This document shows, in pieces, positions 16,221-23,610 of a DNA stretch of 64,000 bases. Origin of the DNA: Paenibacillus antri (GTDB lineage: Bacteria > Bacillota > Bacilli > Paenibacillales > YIM-B00363); assembly GCF_005765165.1 (NCBI RefSeq), contig NZ_VCIW01000002.1, forward strand, positions 372,001 to 436,000, written 5' to 3'. Position 1 is the first letter of the stretch; the number at the start of each line of letters is the position of its first letter. A program made the position numbers and the translations under genes. The notes under the pieces were generated by a model. The model was not told where the DNA came from. It worked only from the letters and a program-made list of their open reading frames with translations, and did no database searches.

Positions 16221-16985
16221 ATGACGAGATTGTCGATCGGATTGCAAATGTACACGCTTCGGAACGAGACGGCTCAGGACTTCTTGGGCACGCTTCGGAA
16301 GGTGGCGGAGCTTGGATACGAAGGCGTAGAATTCGCCGGCTACGGCGGTTTGGACGCGAAGGCGCTTCGCGCGGAATTGGACGGCATGGGGCTCAAGTCG
16401 CTCGGCAGCCACGTATCGCTCGCGCGGATGCTGGAAGCGGCCGACGACGAGATCGAATACGCGCTGACGCTCGGCAACAAATATCTCGTCGTGCCGTGGA
16501 TGGGCGAAGAGAAATACGCGACCGAAGAAGCGCTCGCGGAGACGTGCAAGCAGCTTGACGCCATCGGCGCCAAGTGCGCCGAGCGCGGCATCGCGTTCGG
16601 CTACCATAACCATTCCTTCGAGCTGCAGCGCACGTTCGCAGGCAAACTGATGCTGGACTACATCTTCGACAGCGTGCCGGCGGACCGCTTGCAGGTGGAA
16701 CTGGATTCTTGCTGGGTCCACAACGCCGGCATCGACGCGGCGGCATATATCGGTAAGTACAAGGGCCGCATCCCGCTCGTTCACTTGAAGGACATGATGC
16801 GCGAAGGCGACAAGGCGAACACGGTCGAGCTCGGGAAAGGCGAAGTGGATCTGCTTGCGATCGCCGCCGCTTCGAAGGAAGCCGGCGCGGAATGGCTGAT
16901 CGTCGAACAAGACGTATGCCAAAACCCGCCGCTCGAAAGCGTGGCGACCAGCATCGCTTGGCTCAAGAGCAACGGCCTTCGGTAA
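16221..16985 (+). CDS. Sugar phosphate isomerase/epimerase (xylose-isomerase-like TIM barrel)
   Basis: A 254-residue AP-endonuclease-2/IolE-type TIM barrel. It shows GYEGVEFAGYGG near the start, the YHNHSFE segment with metal-ligand His, the ELDSCWVHNAG strand and a terminal IVEQD with a metal-binding Glu. Such enzymes isomerise or epimerise free or phosphorylated sugars, with a divalent metal. It is a single-gene unit with its own terminator; substrate is unknown. Confidence 0.88.
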   Translation: MTRLSIGLQMYTLRNETAQDFLGTLRKVAELGYEGVEFAGYGGLDAKALRAELDGMGLKSLGSHVSLARMLEAADDEIEYALTLGNKYLVVPWMGEEKYATEEALAETCKQLDAIGAKCAERGIAFGYHNHSFELQRTFAGKLMLDYIFDSVPADRLQVELDSCWVHNAGIDAAAYIGKYKGRIPLVHLKDMMREGDKANTVELGKGEVDLLAIAAASKEAGAEWLIVEQDVCQNPPLESVATSIAWLKSNGLR

Positions 16986-17016
16986 TTCGAAGGAATGGGA
17001 GAATAAGACTAAAGCG

Positions 17017-17048
17017 AAAGAAGCAACCCCGCGGCGGGTTGCTTCTTT
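17017..17048 (+). terminator. Terminator after the sugar isomerase gene
   Basis: A perfect 13-bp stem, AAAGAAGCAACCC (17017-17029) with GGGTTGCTTCTTT (17036-17048) and loop CGCGGC. Symmetric A and T ends allow function in both directions. Confidence 0.85.
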
Positions 17049-17153
17049 GCGTGTTCGGGCGCATTCGCAAATTGCAAACCGGCCCGCTTTCCCCGATTAT
17101 CGCGGTAAAACTTGGCGTAATTATATTAATTTAACTTTTCTACTAAAACCTGC

Positions 17154-17182
17154 TAGACAACTCAATATATCTATGATATATT
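17154..17182 (+). promoter_or_regulatory. Sigma-A-type promoter of the DUF5317-peptide operon
   Basis: TAGACA at 17154-17159 and TATATT at 17177-17182 with a 17-base spacer, 39 bases upstream of the first start codon. Each hexamer is one base off consensus. Confidence 0.6.
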
Positions 17183-17183
17183 G
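17163..17183. promoter_or_regulatory. Perfect palindrome overlapping the -10 box
   Basis: CAATATATC-TAT-GATATATTG, nine-base arms with no mismatch. It covers most of the spacer and all of the -10 hexamer of the promoter at 17154, a typical repressor position. No regulator gene is adjacent. Confidence 0.55.
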
Positions 17184-17220
17184 AAAGCAGTTACAAGCCA
17201 AGAACGAGCGGAGAGACGAC

Positions 17221-17811
17221 ATGATTTATGACGGTATCGTAATCGGACTCATCGTCGGGTTGATCCGAGGGGGCGTCTTCGGCGCATTGCGCGGATTGTC
17301 TCGGTTGAAGCTTGTGGCCGGTTGGGTTTTCCCGGCGCTGCTGGTCTTTCAGTTCGTGTACTTCTATTTCCAAGGCAGGAACGAAGCGCTGCAGCAATAT
17401 ACGGGCATTTCGATCATGGTTATTTATGTTATCGGTCTTTTGTTCGTCGGATTGAACCACAAACAGCCGGGTTTCAAGACAATTTTCGTCGGCGTGTTCC
17501 TGAATTTCCTCGTCATGGTTCTGAACGGCGGGGCGATGCCGGTGTCGCTCGAAGCGGCGTCGACGTTGGGATCGTATTACGCGGACATGCTGCAGAACAA
17601 CGACGTCGTGTATAAACACGCGAAGCTGATGGAGGACACGAGGCTGCCCTTCCTGGGAGACATTATCCCGATCGTCGCGCCTTACCCGCGGCAGGTGATT
17701 ATCAGCATCGGCGACATCGTGATGAACGTAGGAATCTTTATGTTCCTGCAGAAGATCATGACGGCCGAGAAGAAGGGGCTCCCGAGCGGAGCGGTATCCA
17801 CGCAAGCATAA
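17221..17811 (+). CDS. DUF5317-like integral membrane protein
   Basis: A 196-residue protein with five hydrophobic segments (about 2-20, 30-50, 61-80, 86-105, 158-178) and a soluble loop of about 50 residues between the last two. The glycine-rich start (IVGLIRGG-type) and the NGGAMPVS motif fit the DUF5317 family, whose function is unknown. It is first in a transcription unit that continues into two 34-residue membrane peptides and ends in a strong terminator. A palindrome over its promoter points to repressor control. Confidence 0.75.
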   Translation: MIYDGIVIGLIVGLIRGGVFGALRGLSRLKLVAGWVFPALLVFQFVYFYFQGRNEALQQYTGISIMVIYVIGLLFVGLNHKQPGFKTIFVGVFLNFLVMVLNGGAMPVSLEAASTLGSYYADMLQNNDVVYKHAKLMEDTRLPFLGDIIPIVAPYPRQVIISIGDIVMNVGIFMFLQKIMTAEKKGLPSGAVSTQA

Positions 17812-17868
17812 TGATGTAAACATACATACTCTATCGAATTCATTCGAAAACTATGGGAGGGTTCCGCT

Positions 17869-17973
17869 ATGAAGAAGAAGCTCGAAGGCATCCAGTTCGG
17901 CAAGTTGATCGTGAACGCCGCAATCGTCGCATCCGTCATCGTCGCATTGACTTCCGGCTACAAGTGGGGCTAA
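17869..17973 (+). CDS. 34-residue membrane peptide, tandem copy 1
   Basis: ATG preceded by GGGAGGG at a good distance. The peptide has a basic start MKKKLEG, one hydrophobic helix (about residues 13-29) and a polar end SGYKWG. It differs from copy 2 in one residue (K4 against R4), while eleven other codons differ only synonymously, which is strong evidence that the peptide is real and under selection. Function unknown; by size it could be a regulatory or accessory membrane peptide for the DUF5317-like protein 58 bases upstream. Confidence 0.75.
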   Translation: MKKKLEGIQFGKLIVNAAIVASVIVALTSGYKWG

Positions 17974-18021
17974 TTCGAATCTTATAACCTAATTCAATCC
18001 ATTCTCGAGGAGGAATTCGTA

Positions 18022-18126
18022 ATGAAGAAACGTTTAGAAGGAATCCAGTTCGGCAAGTTGATCGTGAACGCAGCCATCGTCGCTTCGGTGATCGTGGCAT
18101 TGACTTCCGGTTATAAGTGGGGCTAA
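18022..18126 (+). CDS. 34-residue membrane peptide, tandem copy 2
   Basis: ATG preceded by GAGGAGG. Same peptide as copy 1 with Arg instead of Lys at position 4 (MKKRLEG), a single membrane helix and the SGYKWG end. The 48-base spacer between the copies has its own ribosome-binding site. It is the last gene before a strong terminator, so both copies are probably cotranscribed with the DUF5317-like gene. Confidence 0.75.
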   Translation: MKKRLEGIQFGKLIVNAAIVASVIVALTSGYKWG

Positions 18127-18141
18127 TCGGAACCCGACGAG

Positions 18142-18182
18142 AGCCGTTCCTGAGGCGTAACGCCTTTAGGACGGCTTTTTTT
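18142..18182 (+). terminator. Terminator after the tandem peptides
   Basis: Stem AGCCGTTCCTGAGGCG against CGCCTTTAGGACGGCT with loop TAA and a small mismatch, then seven T. It ends the DUF5317-peptide operon. Confidence 0.85.
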
Positions 18183-18297
18183 CTTTTCCCGAGGCTGCCG
18201 ATACGCCCGGCGAGGCTCGTCCTTCTTTCATTATATTAACCTTCGTATATTTCGTGTATAATAACGTCAGACTACTCGGAAATGCAGGTGCTGCAGG

Positions 18298-20175
18298 ATG
18301 TTCCAGAGAACGAAGGCTTACATCGACTCGCTTCGAGAACGTCAAAATTTATATGTGTTTAGCGTATGCGCCTTAGGCGTCGCGTTGTTCGCGGCGTTCG
18401 TGAACGCGCCTTCCTTTTCTCTGAACGAGTGGGTCCTGTTGTACGCGCTCGTGGCCTCCGTCGTCGTGTTGAACCATCTGGACTTCCAGCTTCCGCCGAG
18501 CGGCACGAAGCAGTCCATGGATTCCTCCGTCATCTTAGCCGCGCTCTTCGTCCACGGGCTCGACATCGTGTTGTACGTCTTGCTGCTCAGCTACGGCATT
18601 CTAGCCGCGATTCGAAGAGAGGTCGCGCTCTGGAAGCATCTCGCGAATTTCTCGATGTACGTCATCATGATCGTCGCCACGTCGAGCGTATTCGCTTGGA
18701 CGGGGGGGCGAATCGGGACGCTTGAGGTTACAAGCGTTTACATTTATCTGCTGTCCTTGGCCGTGTATTTCTTCGTAAACACGAGCATCTTCGGCGGCTT
18801 CCACGTCATTCAGGGCAAGCCGGCGATCAAGGTGTTCAACGGCGTATTCAAAGAATCGATCTCGGCGTACGCGAGCACGCTGCTGCTTTCGCTGGTGCTT
18901 ACGATGTTGTTCGAGCGTTCTCCCTTCTTCGGGTTGTTCCTGTTCATGGGGATCGCGGTCCTCATCTCGAAATCGTTCAAGCTGCTGTTCGAGCTGTACC
19001 ATTCCTTGTCCGAGCGGGCGATCGTCGATCAACGCACGGGCTTGTATAACCATAGTTATTTCGAGGAAGCGCTGGAAAGCCGGCTGAACGCGTCGAAGAA
19101 GACGGGGGACGTGTTCTCCCTCGTACTGCTCGACTTGGATAATTTCAAGAAATACAACGACGTCTACGGTCATCTGAAGGGCGATCAGCTGTTGGAATTT
19201 TTCGGAACGCAGCTGAAGCATCTGTGCGACCGGGAGGGCGTCGTCGTCGCGAGATACGGAGGCGAGGAGTTCACCGTCATTCTCCCGAACGTCGGCGCGG
19301 AAGAGGCGCTCGCGTACGCGAACCACATTCGCAAGCGAATCAACGATACGTACTTCGAGGGCGTCGAGCTGTTCCCTCACGGGTGCTTGTCGTTCTCGGC
19401 CGGCATCGTCCAATATACGCTCGATATTTACGACAAGAACCAACTCGTCGACCGGGCGGATCAAGCGATGTATTACGCGAAGGCTCAAGGAAAGAACGTC
19501 GTACATATTTATAACGAAGATTCCATCCTGCAGCGGACGCTCGATATCGAACAGGACATTCGGGAAATCGAGCAGCAGCTGAATATCTTTTTGTCGAAGG
19601 ACGTGTACACGTTCCAGCACAGCAAGCGAGTGTATCGTTATGCGATGGAGCTGAGCGATCGGCTTACGCTGACGGACGCGGAGAAGAAGACGCTGGTGCT
19701 CGGGGCGCTCATCCACGATATCGGAAAGCTGGAAATTCCGAGGGACGTCTTGAACAAGAAGGGCAAGCTGACGAACGAAGAGTGGGAGATGGTCAAGAAG
19801 CACGTGCTGTGGGGCAAGGAGATCGCCTCTACGAACGAGAAGTTCAAGCCGCTTCTGCCGCTTATCGAGCTGCATCACGAACGGTACGACGGCAAGGGGT
19901 ACCCGCGCGGACTGAAGGGCGAGGAAATTCCGAAGCTCGCCAGAGCGCTGTGCGTCATCGATTCGTTCGACGCGATGACGACCGAACGTCCGTATCAACG
20001 TACGAAGACGTTCCAGGAGGCGATCGTCGAGCTGCGCGCCCATGCGGGCAAGCAGTTCGATCCGGAGTTCGCGGAAGCGTTCATCGCGATGATCGAACGC
20101 GGGGGCTTCGATTGGAGCGAGGACGAGGAGCGGGACGGGCGCGATGCTTCCCCGACGAATCCCGCGGCGGGATAA
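18298..20175 (+). CDS. Membrane GGDEF plus HD-GYP cyclic-di-GMP enzyme
   Basis: A 625-residue protein. Six to seven membrane segments (1-225) precede a GGDEF domain (about 230-395, signature GGEEF at 321-325) and an HD-GYP domain (about 420-600, H473-D474 in HDIGK, H526-H527, GYP at 534-536). Both catalytic signatures are intact, so it may both make and degrade cyclic-di-GMP. The RxxD inhibitory site is not present in its usual place before GGEEF. A TATAAT box at 18257 lies 36 bases upstream. A cyclic-di-GMP riboswitch 3 kb downstream shows the messenger is used in this organism. Confidence 0.92.
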   Translation: MFQRTKAYIDSLRERQNLYVFSVCALGVALFAAFVNAPSFSLNEWVLLYALVASVVVLNHLDFQLPPSGTKQSMDSSVILAALFVHGLDIVLYVLLLSYGILAAIRREVALWKHLANFSMYVIMIVATSSVFAWTGGRIGTLEVTSVYIYLLSLAVYFFVNTSIFGGFHVIQGKPAIKVFNGVFKESISAYASTLLLSLVLTMLFERSPFFGLFLFMGIAVLISKSFKLLFELYHSLSERAIVDQRTGLYNHSYFEEALESRLNASKKTGDVFSLVLLDLDNFKKYNDVYGHLKGDQLLEFFGTQLKHLCDREGVVVARYGGEEFTVILPNVGAEEALAYANHIRKRINDTYFEGVELFPHGCLSFSAGIVQYTLDIYDKNQLVDRADQAMYYAKAQGKNVVHIYNEDSILQRTLDIEQDIREIEQQLNIFLSKDVYTFQHSKRVYRYAMELSDRLTLTDAEKKTLVLGALIHDIGKLEIPRDVLNKKGKLTNEEWEMVKKHVLWGKEIASTNEKFKPLLPLIELHHERYDGKGYPRGLKGEEIPKLARALCVIDSFDAMTTERPYQRTKTFQEAIVELRAHAGKQFDPEFAEAFIAMIERGGFDWSEDEERDGRDASPTNPAAG

Positions 20176-20226
20176 GTCGACGCGGCCGAGAATACATATG
20201 AACTACTAGCGAAAGGGGGGCGACCG

Positions 20227-20901
20227 ATGAGCGCCGTACTTCTGAAGATCGGACTATCCGCCGTGTTCGGTCTCATCATCGGGATCGATCGGGAGTTAAA
20301 GAAGAAACCTCTAGGCATGAAGACCTGTCTCGTTCTCGCGGTAAGCAGCTGCTTGCTTACGGTCGTTTCCATTCAAGCGGCCTATGACTTCCCGAAGCTC
20401 GATCACATGGTGATGGATCCGATGCGTCTGGCGGCGCAGATCGTATCCGGGGTCGGCTTTATCGGCGCCGGGGTCATCCTGAAGCGCAACGACGACGTCA
20501 TCAGCGGCCTTACGACCGCCGCGATGATCTGGGGGGCGTCCGGCCTTGGGATCGCCGTCGGCGCGGGGTATTATATCGAAGCGGCCGTCGCGCTGTTGTT
20601 CGTCTTGGTCGGGGTCGACCTGATCCCGTTCTTGATGCGGAAGTGGGGGCCGGACGTCCTCACCTCGAAGGAAATATTAATTTCGTTCATCCTAACGGAT
20701 ATGGAACACTTCGACGCCATGAAGTCGCATCTCGTCCGGCACAAGGTGAAGGTGAAGGCGACGAAGGTGTCGGAGCTCGACGAGCGAACGATACGAATCG
20801 AGCTGCGGGCGCAAGTGCACGAGCATAGCACGATCGCGGATATCTTTAAGGATATTCGGACCGAAGAGCATGTTAGCAAACTCGATGTTCGCTCTTTATA
20901 G
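20227..20901 (+). CDS. MgtC/SapB-family membrane protein
   Basis: A 224-residue MgtC/YhiD-type protein: four to five membrane segments in the first 140 residues with the family's start GLIIGIDRELKKKPLGMKT and the GVGFIGAGVILK motif, then a soluble ACT-like C-terminal domain (about 150-224). Members affect Mg2+ homeostasis or ATPase activity. It lies 51 bases after the c-di-GMP gene with AAAGGGGGG upstream, and is followed by a terminator. The corA gene 4 kb upstream is another Mg2+-related protein. Confidence 0.88.
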   Translation: MSAVLLKIGLSAVFGLIIGIDRELKKKPLGMKTCLVLAVSSCLLTVVSIQAAYDFPKLDHMVMDPMRLAAQIVSGVGFIGAGVILKRNDDVISGLTTAAMIWGASGLGIAVGAGYYIEAAVALLFVLVGVDLIPFLMRKWGPDVLTSKEILISFILTDMEHFDAMKSHLVRHKVKVKATKVSELDERTIRIELRAQVHEHSTIADIFKDIRTEEHVSKLDVRSL

Positions 20902-20905
20902 GAAG

Positions 20906-20938
20906 ACGTCCGTCGCTGAACGCGGCGGCGTTTTTTTT
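20906..20938 (+). terminator. Terminator after mgtC-like gene
   Basis: Stem ACGTCCGTCGC against GCGGCGGCGT with one bulge and two G-U pairs, loop TGAAC, then eight T. Confidence 0.65.
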
Positions 20939-20957
20939 ATGGAGAAAATGGTGGAAA

Positions 20958-20997
20958 CATCATATGAATTATGTTATTTTCTTAAATAGATATGATG
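20958..20997. promoter_or_regulatory. Inverted repeat ahead of the galactonate regulator
   Basis: CATCATAT (20958-20965) and ATATGATG (20990-20997) are exact inverse complements 24 bases apart in a very AT-rich leader just before the gntR start. This is a plausible operator pair for autoregulation of the gntR-dgoD operon; no similar site was found elsewhere. Confidence 0.35.
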
Positions 20998-21031
20998 AAT
21001 TTTGTTTCGCATGGACTGGGAGGAGGCCGAC

Positions 21032-21709
21032 ATGAGAAAGCTGGCGTACGAAGCGGTGTACGACGGAATTCGCTACCGCATCGCTAGCGGCGACTGGAGC
21101 GTCGGGAGCCGCATCCCGACGATCGAGGAGCTGTCCCGCGAGTTCGGCACCGGCGTCTCTTCGGTCCGCGAGGCGGTGAAGATTCTAGGCAAGCAAGGCG
21201 TGCTTCGCATCGAACAAGGGCGCGGTACGTTCGTGGCGCAAAGCCTGGAGGAGGCGTCGGGAGAGCGGCTGGACGCGTTAGAGAACGCGACGCTCTTGCA
21301 GCTGACGGAAGCGCGCCTCGTCGTCGAGCCTGAACTGGCCGCGCTCGCCGCGGTTCACGGCGGCGCGGACGCCAAGCGGGCGATTCTGGACAATGCGTCG
21401 GCGATGCGGGAGAAGATGGCGCGAGGCGAGGAGTTTCTTCGCGAGGATTTGGATTTCCATCGGTTGATCGCCGTCGCCGCGGGCAACGTCGTCCTGCGCG
21501 AGATGATGTCCGTCGCGTCGGATTTGCTTCTGGACAGTCGCCGGCGGACGATGAAATGGGAAGGCATGGACGAGAAGACGATCGCGCATCATCAGTTGAT
21601 CGCGTACGCGATCGCCGAAGGCCGCGCGGAGACGGCGCGAAGCCAGATGCGCTCGCATCTGGAAGATATTTTGGCGCAATATCGACGTAATCTTAAGGAG
21701 GATCGGTAA
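21032..21709 (+). CDS. GntR-family (FadR/FCD) regulator of galactonate use
   Basis: A 225-residue regulator with an N-terminal winged helix (about 5-70; helix-turn-helix IEELSREFGTGVSSVREAV) and a C-terminal FCD domain (about 90-220) with the Asp/His pattern DLDFHRLIA and HHQLI. The ATG directly follows GGAGGAGG; an upstream TTG is not needed. The dgoD gene starts immediately after its stop codon, so they form an operon. By analogy with DgoR it probably represses the operon until galactonate binds. Confidence 0.88.
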   Translation: MRKLAYEAVYDGIRYRIASGDWSVGSRIPTIEELSREFGTGVSSVREAVKILGKQGVLRIEQGRGTFVAQSLEEASGERLDALENATLLQLTEARLVVEPELAALAAVHGGADAKRAILDNASAMREKMARGEEFLREDLDFHRLIAVAAGNVVLREMMSVASDLLLDSRRRTMKWEGMDEKTIAHHQLIAYAIAEGRAETARSQMRSHLEDILAQYRRNLKEDR

Positions 21710-22858
21710 ATGAAAATTCGCAGCATCGAACTGTTTACGGTACCGCCCCGCTGGCTGTTCCTGAAGGTGACGACGGACGACGGATTGATCGGTTGGGGGG
21801 AGCCGATCGTCGAAGGGCGGGCGGAGACGGTGAAGGCGGCTGTCCAAGAGCTGAGCGATTACTTCATCGGCAAGGAAGCGGGCAATATCGAAGACCTATG
21901 GCAAGTCATGTATCGAGGCGGCTTTTACCGCGGCGGGCCGATTCTGACGAGCGCCATCTCCGGCATCGAGCAGGCGTTGTGGGACATTAAGGGCAAGCGG
22001 TTCGGCGTGCCGGTCTACGAGCTGCTCGGCGGGTCGGTCCGCGACAAGATGCGCGTCTACGCTTGGATCGGCGGCGACAAGCCGGCGGAGACGGCGGAAG
22101 CGGCGCGGGAGAAGGTCGCCGCCGGGTACACCGCGGTCAAGATGAACGGCACCGCGGAGATGGAGTGGATCGATTCGAACGCGAAGATCGAAAGCGCCGT
22201 CGCGAATATCGCGGCGGTGCGCGAAGCGGTCGGGTACGGGATCGGCATCGGGATCGACTTCCACGGCCGCGTGCACAAGGGGATGGCGAAGGCGCTCATC
22301 AAGGAGCTGGAGCCGTATAAGCCGATGTTCATCGAGGAGCCGGTGCTTCCGGAAAACAACGAGGCGCTGCTCGAGCTCGCCCGCGCGACGACGGTGCCGA
22401 TCGCGACGGGCGAGCGCATGTTCACCCGCTGGGACTTCAAGCATGCGCTCGCGAGCGGCGCGGTCGATATCATTCAGCCGGATCTCAGCCACGCCGGCGG
22501 CATCTGGGAGACGCGGAAGATCGCCGCGATGGCCGAGGCGTACGACGTCGCCGTCGCGCCGCATTGCCCGCTCGGTCCGATCGCGCTCGCGGCTTCGCTG
22601 CAGCTCGATTTCTGCACGCCGAACGCGTTCATACAGGAGCAAAGCTTAGGCATTCATTATAATCAAGGCTCGGACTTATTGGATTATCTTGCGGATCCGA
22701 CCGTATTCGAATACGAGGACGGCTACGTCCGGCGGCTGGAGGCGCCGGGACTCGGCATCGAAGTCAACGAGGAGAAGGTGCGCGAGATGGCCGCGATCGG
22801 CCATCGCTGGCGCAATCCGATCTGGCGCAACGCCGACGGCTCGCTGTCGGAGTGGTAA
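21710..22858 (+). CDS. dgoD: D-galactonate dehydratase
   Basis: A 382-residue enolase-superfamily (mandelate racemase group) protein, the same length as the Escherichia coli enzyme. The metal ligands fall at D183, E209 and E235 and the catalytic His residues at H185 (DFHG) and H285 (APHCPLGP), matching galactonate dehydratase numbering. It dehydrates D-galactonate to 2-dehydro-3-deoxygalactonate. The kinase and aldolase that usually follow are absent here, so later steps must be encoded elsewhere. The ATG abuts the stop codon of the regulator. Confidence 0.92.
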   Translation: MKIRSIELFTVPPRWLFLKVTTDDGLIGWGEPIVEGRAETVKAAVQELSDYFIGKEAGNIEDLWQVMYRGGFYRGGPILTSAISGIEQALWDIKGKRFGVPVYELLGGSVRDKMRVYAWIGGDKPAETAEAAREKVAAGYTAVKMNGTAEMEWIDSNAKIESAVANIAAVREAVGYGIGIGIDFHGRVHKGMAKALIKELEPYKPMFIEEPVLPENNEALLELARATTVPIATGERMFTRWDFKHALASGAVDIIQPDLSHAGGIWETRKIAAMAEAYDVAVAPHCPLGPIALAASLQLDFCTPNAFIQEQSLGIHYNQGSDLLDYLADPTVFEYEDGYVRRLEAPGLGIEVNEEKVREMAAIGHRWRNPIWRNADGSLSEW

Positions 22859-22862
22859 GAGG

Positions 22863-22899
22863 CACGCCCGTTTCTTTTAGGAAACGGGCGTGTTTTTTT
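22863..22899 (+). terminator. Terminator after dgoD
   Basis: Perfect 12-bp stem CACGCCCGTTTC with GAAACGGGCGTG, loop TTTTAG, then seven T. The stretch from here to the riboswitch at 23150 holds no credible gene; it contains a second hairpin ACTCGTC-GACA-GACGAGT followed by TTT at 23009-23029, and a TATACT box at 23118. Confidence 0.9.
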
Positions 22900-23149
22900 C
22901 ATGAAAGTTTGAAGCTTTCGTTGAGGGAGGAGGCGCGTTTGTTCCGGCGCTCCTTCTCCTGGATTGACCTTCGCTCAGCTGGATCATGCAAACGCTCGAA
23001 CCCTAAGGACTCGTCGACAGACGAGTTTTCTTACGGCTGGCTCGTATGGCAGCAGACAGGCGTATTCTAGGCGTTTAGTATCGCGAAAATCGTCCTACCC
23101 TTTTCGGTAAAATATGTTATACTATTAAGTAATTCTTGTTCTTACAGCG

Positions 23150-23232
23150 AGAAGGGCAAACCTGTTGAAAATCAGGGACGCAAAGCTACAGGGACTACCG
23201 GTTCGCGAACCCAAGTCAGCCAGCTGCCGAAA
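23150..23232 (+). ncRNA. Class I cyclic-di-GMP riboswitch (GEMM-I)
   Basis: The conserved aptamer elements appear in order: GGGCAAACC, GAAA tetraloop region, GGGACGCAAAGC, an ACAGGGACTACCGG segment, a variable loop, and a closing CAGCTGCCG that pairs back with the 5' strand. This is the typical core of the GEMM-I riboswitch, which binds cyclic-di-GMP. A TATACT box lies about 30 bases upstream. The controlled gene is the 56-residue ORF starting 65 bases after the aptamer. Confidence 0.92.
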
Positions 23233-23236
23233 GCAA

Positions 23237-23258
23237 GAGGCGAGAGGAGCCTCCTTTT
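23237..23258 (+). terminator. Expression-platform hairpin downstream of the c-di-GMP aptamer
   Basis: GAGGC (23237-23241) pairs with GCCTC (23249-23253), followed by CTTTT. It is a short stem with a brief T run directly after the aptamer, and could act as a ligand-dependent terminator. Confidence 0.45.
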
Positions 23259-23297
23259 GGTGCGGAAATCAACCAACGATTACGGAGGCGTGCGAGG

Positions 23298-23468
23298 ATG
23301 GAGAAGAAATCGTGCACACGCGTGGTGCAAGAGCTTAAGGACCTGTTGGGCGAAGAATTGGCGAACGACATCATCGTCGGATTCGTTCGCGCTTCGGATT
23401 CGGATTTGCGGGAAATCCGGAAATCGTTAGGAGCGTTCTTAGAGCCGGCCGTCGCGGTCGCGCGTTAA
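23298..23468 (+). CDS. 56-residue protein under c-di-GMP riboswitch control
   Basis: ATG preceded by CGGAGG. The protein starts MEKKSCTRVV and is mostly amphipathic helix (VQELKDLLGEELANDIIVG-type pattern, given here only in part), with no signal peptide and no membrane segment. I do not recognise it. It is the only gene between the riboswitch and a good terminator, so the riboswitch appears dedicated to it. A small helical protein made in response to cyclic-di-GMP could be an adaptor for motility, sporulation or matrix functions, but that is speculation. Confidence 0.75.
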   Translation: MEKKSCTRVVQELKDLLGEELANDIIVGFVRASDSDLREIRKSLGAFLEPAVAVAR

Positions 23469-23482
23469 CGATGGTGTAGCGG

Positions 23483-23515
23483 AACGGTCGGGAGAACTCT
23501 CTCGGCCGTTTCTTT
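23483..23515 (+). terminator. Terminator after the riboswitch-controlled gene
   Basis: Stem AACGGTCGGGAG with CTCTCGGCCGTT (two G-U pairs), loop AACT, followed by TCTTT. Confidence 0.75.
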
Positions 23516-23610
23516 ATTCTCGGGAGAAGGTACGGCTATCCGGCCGCCTTGATGTAGGCGTTGCGATGAGATAGGATGAGGGAAACGGTTGTTCAGGGGG
23601 ATAAACGGGG

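Noticed and set aside
18601-20043. Minus-strand frame of 480 codons
   Set aside because: Antisense to the GGDEF/HD-GYP gene and without any recognisable domain.
23009-23029. Hairpin ACTCGTC-GACA-GACGAGT as a terminator of a missing gene
   Set aside because: It has a short T run but no gene ends just before it; kept only as a note in the intergenic description.
22852-23070. 72-codon frame after dgoD
   Set aside because: It runs through the dgoD terminator hairpin and has no ribosome-binding site or conserved features.
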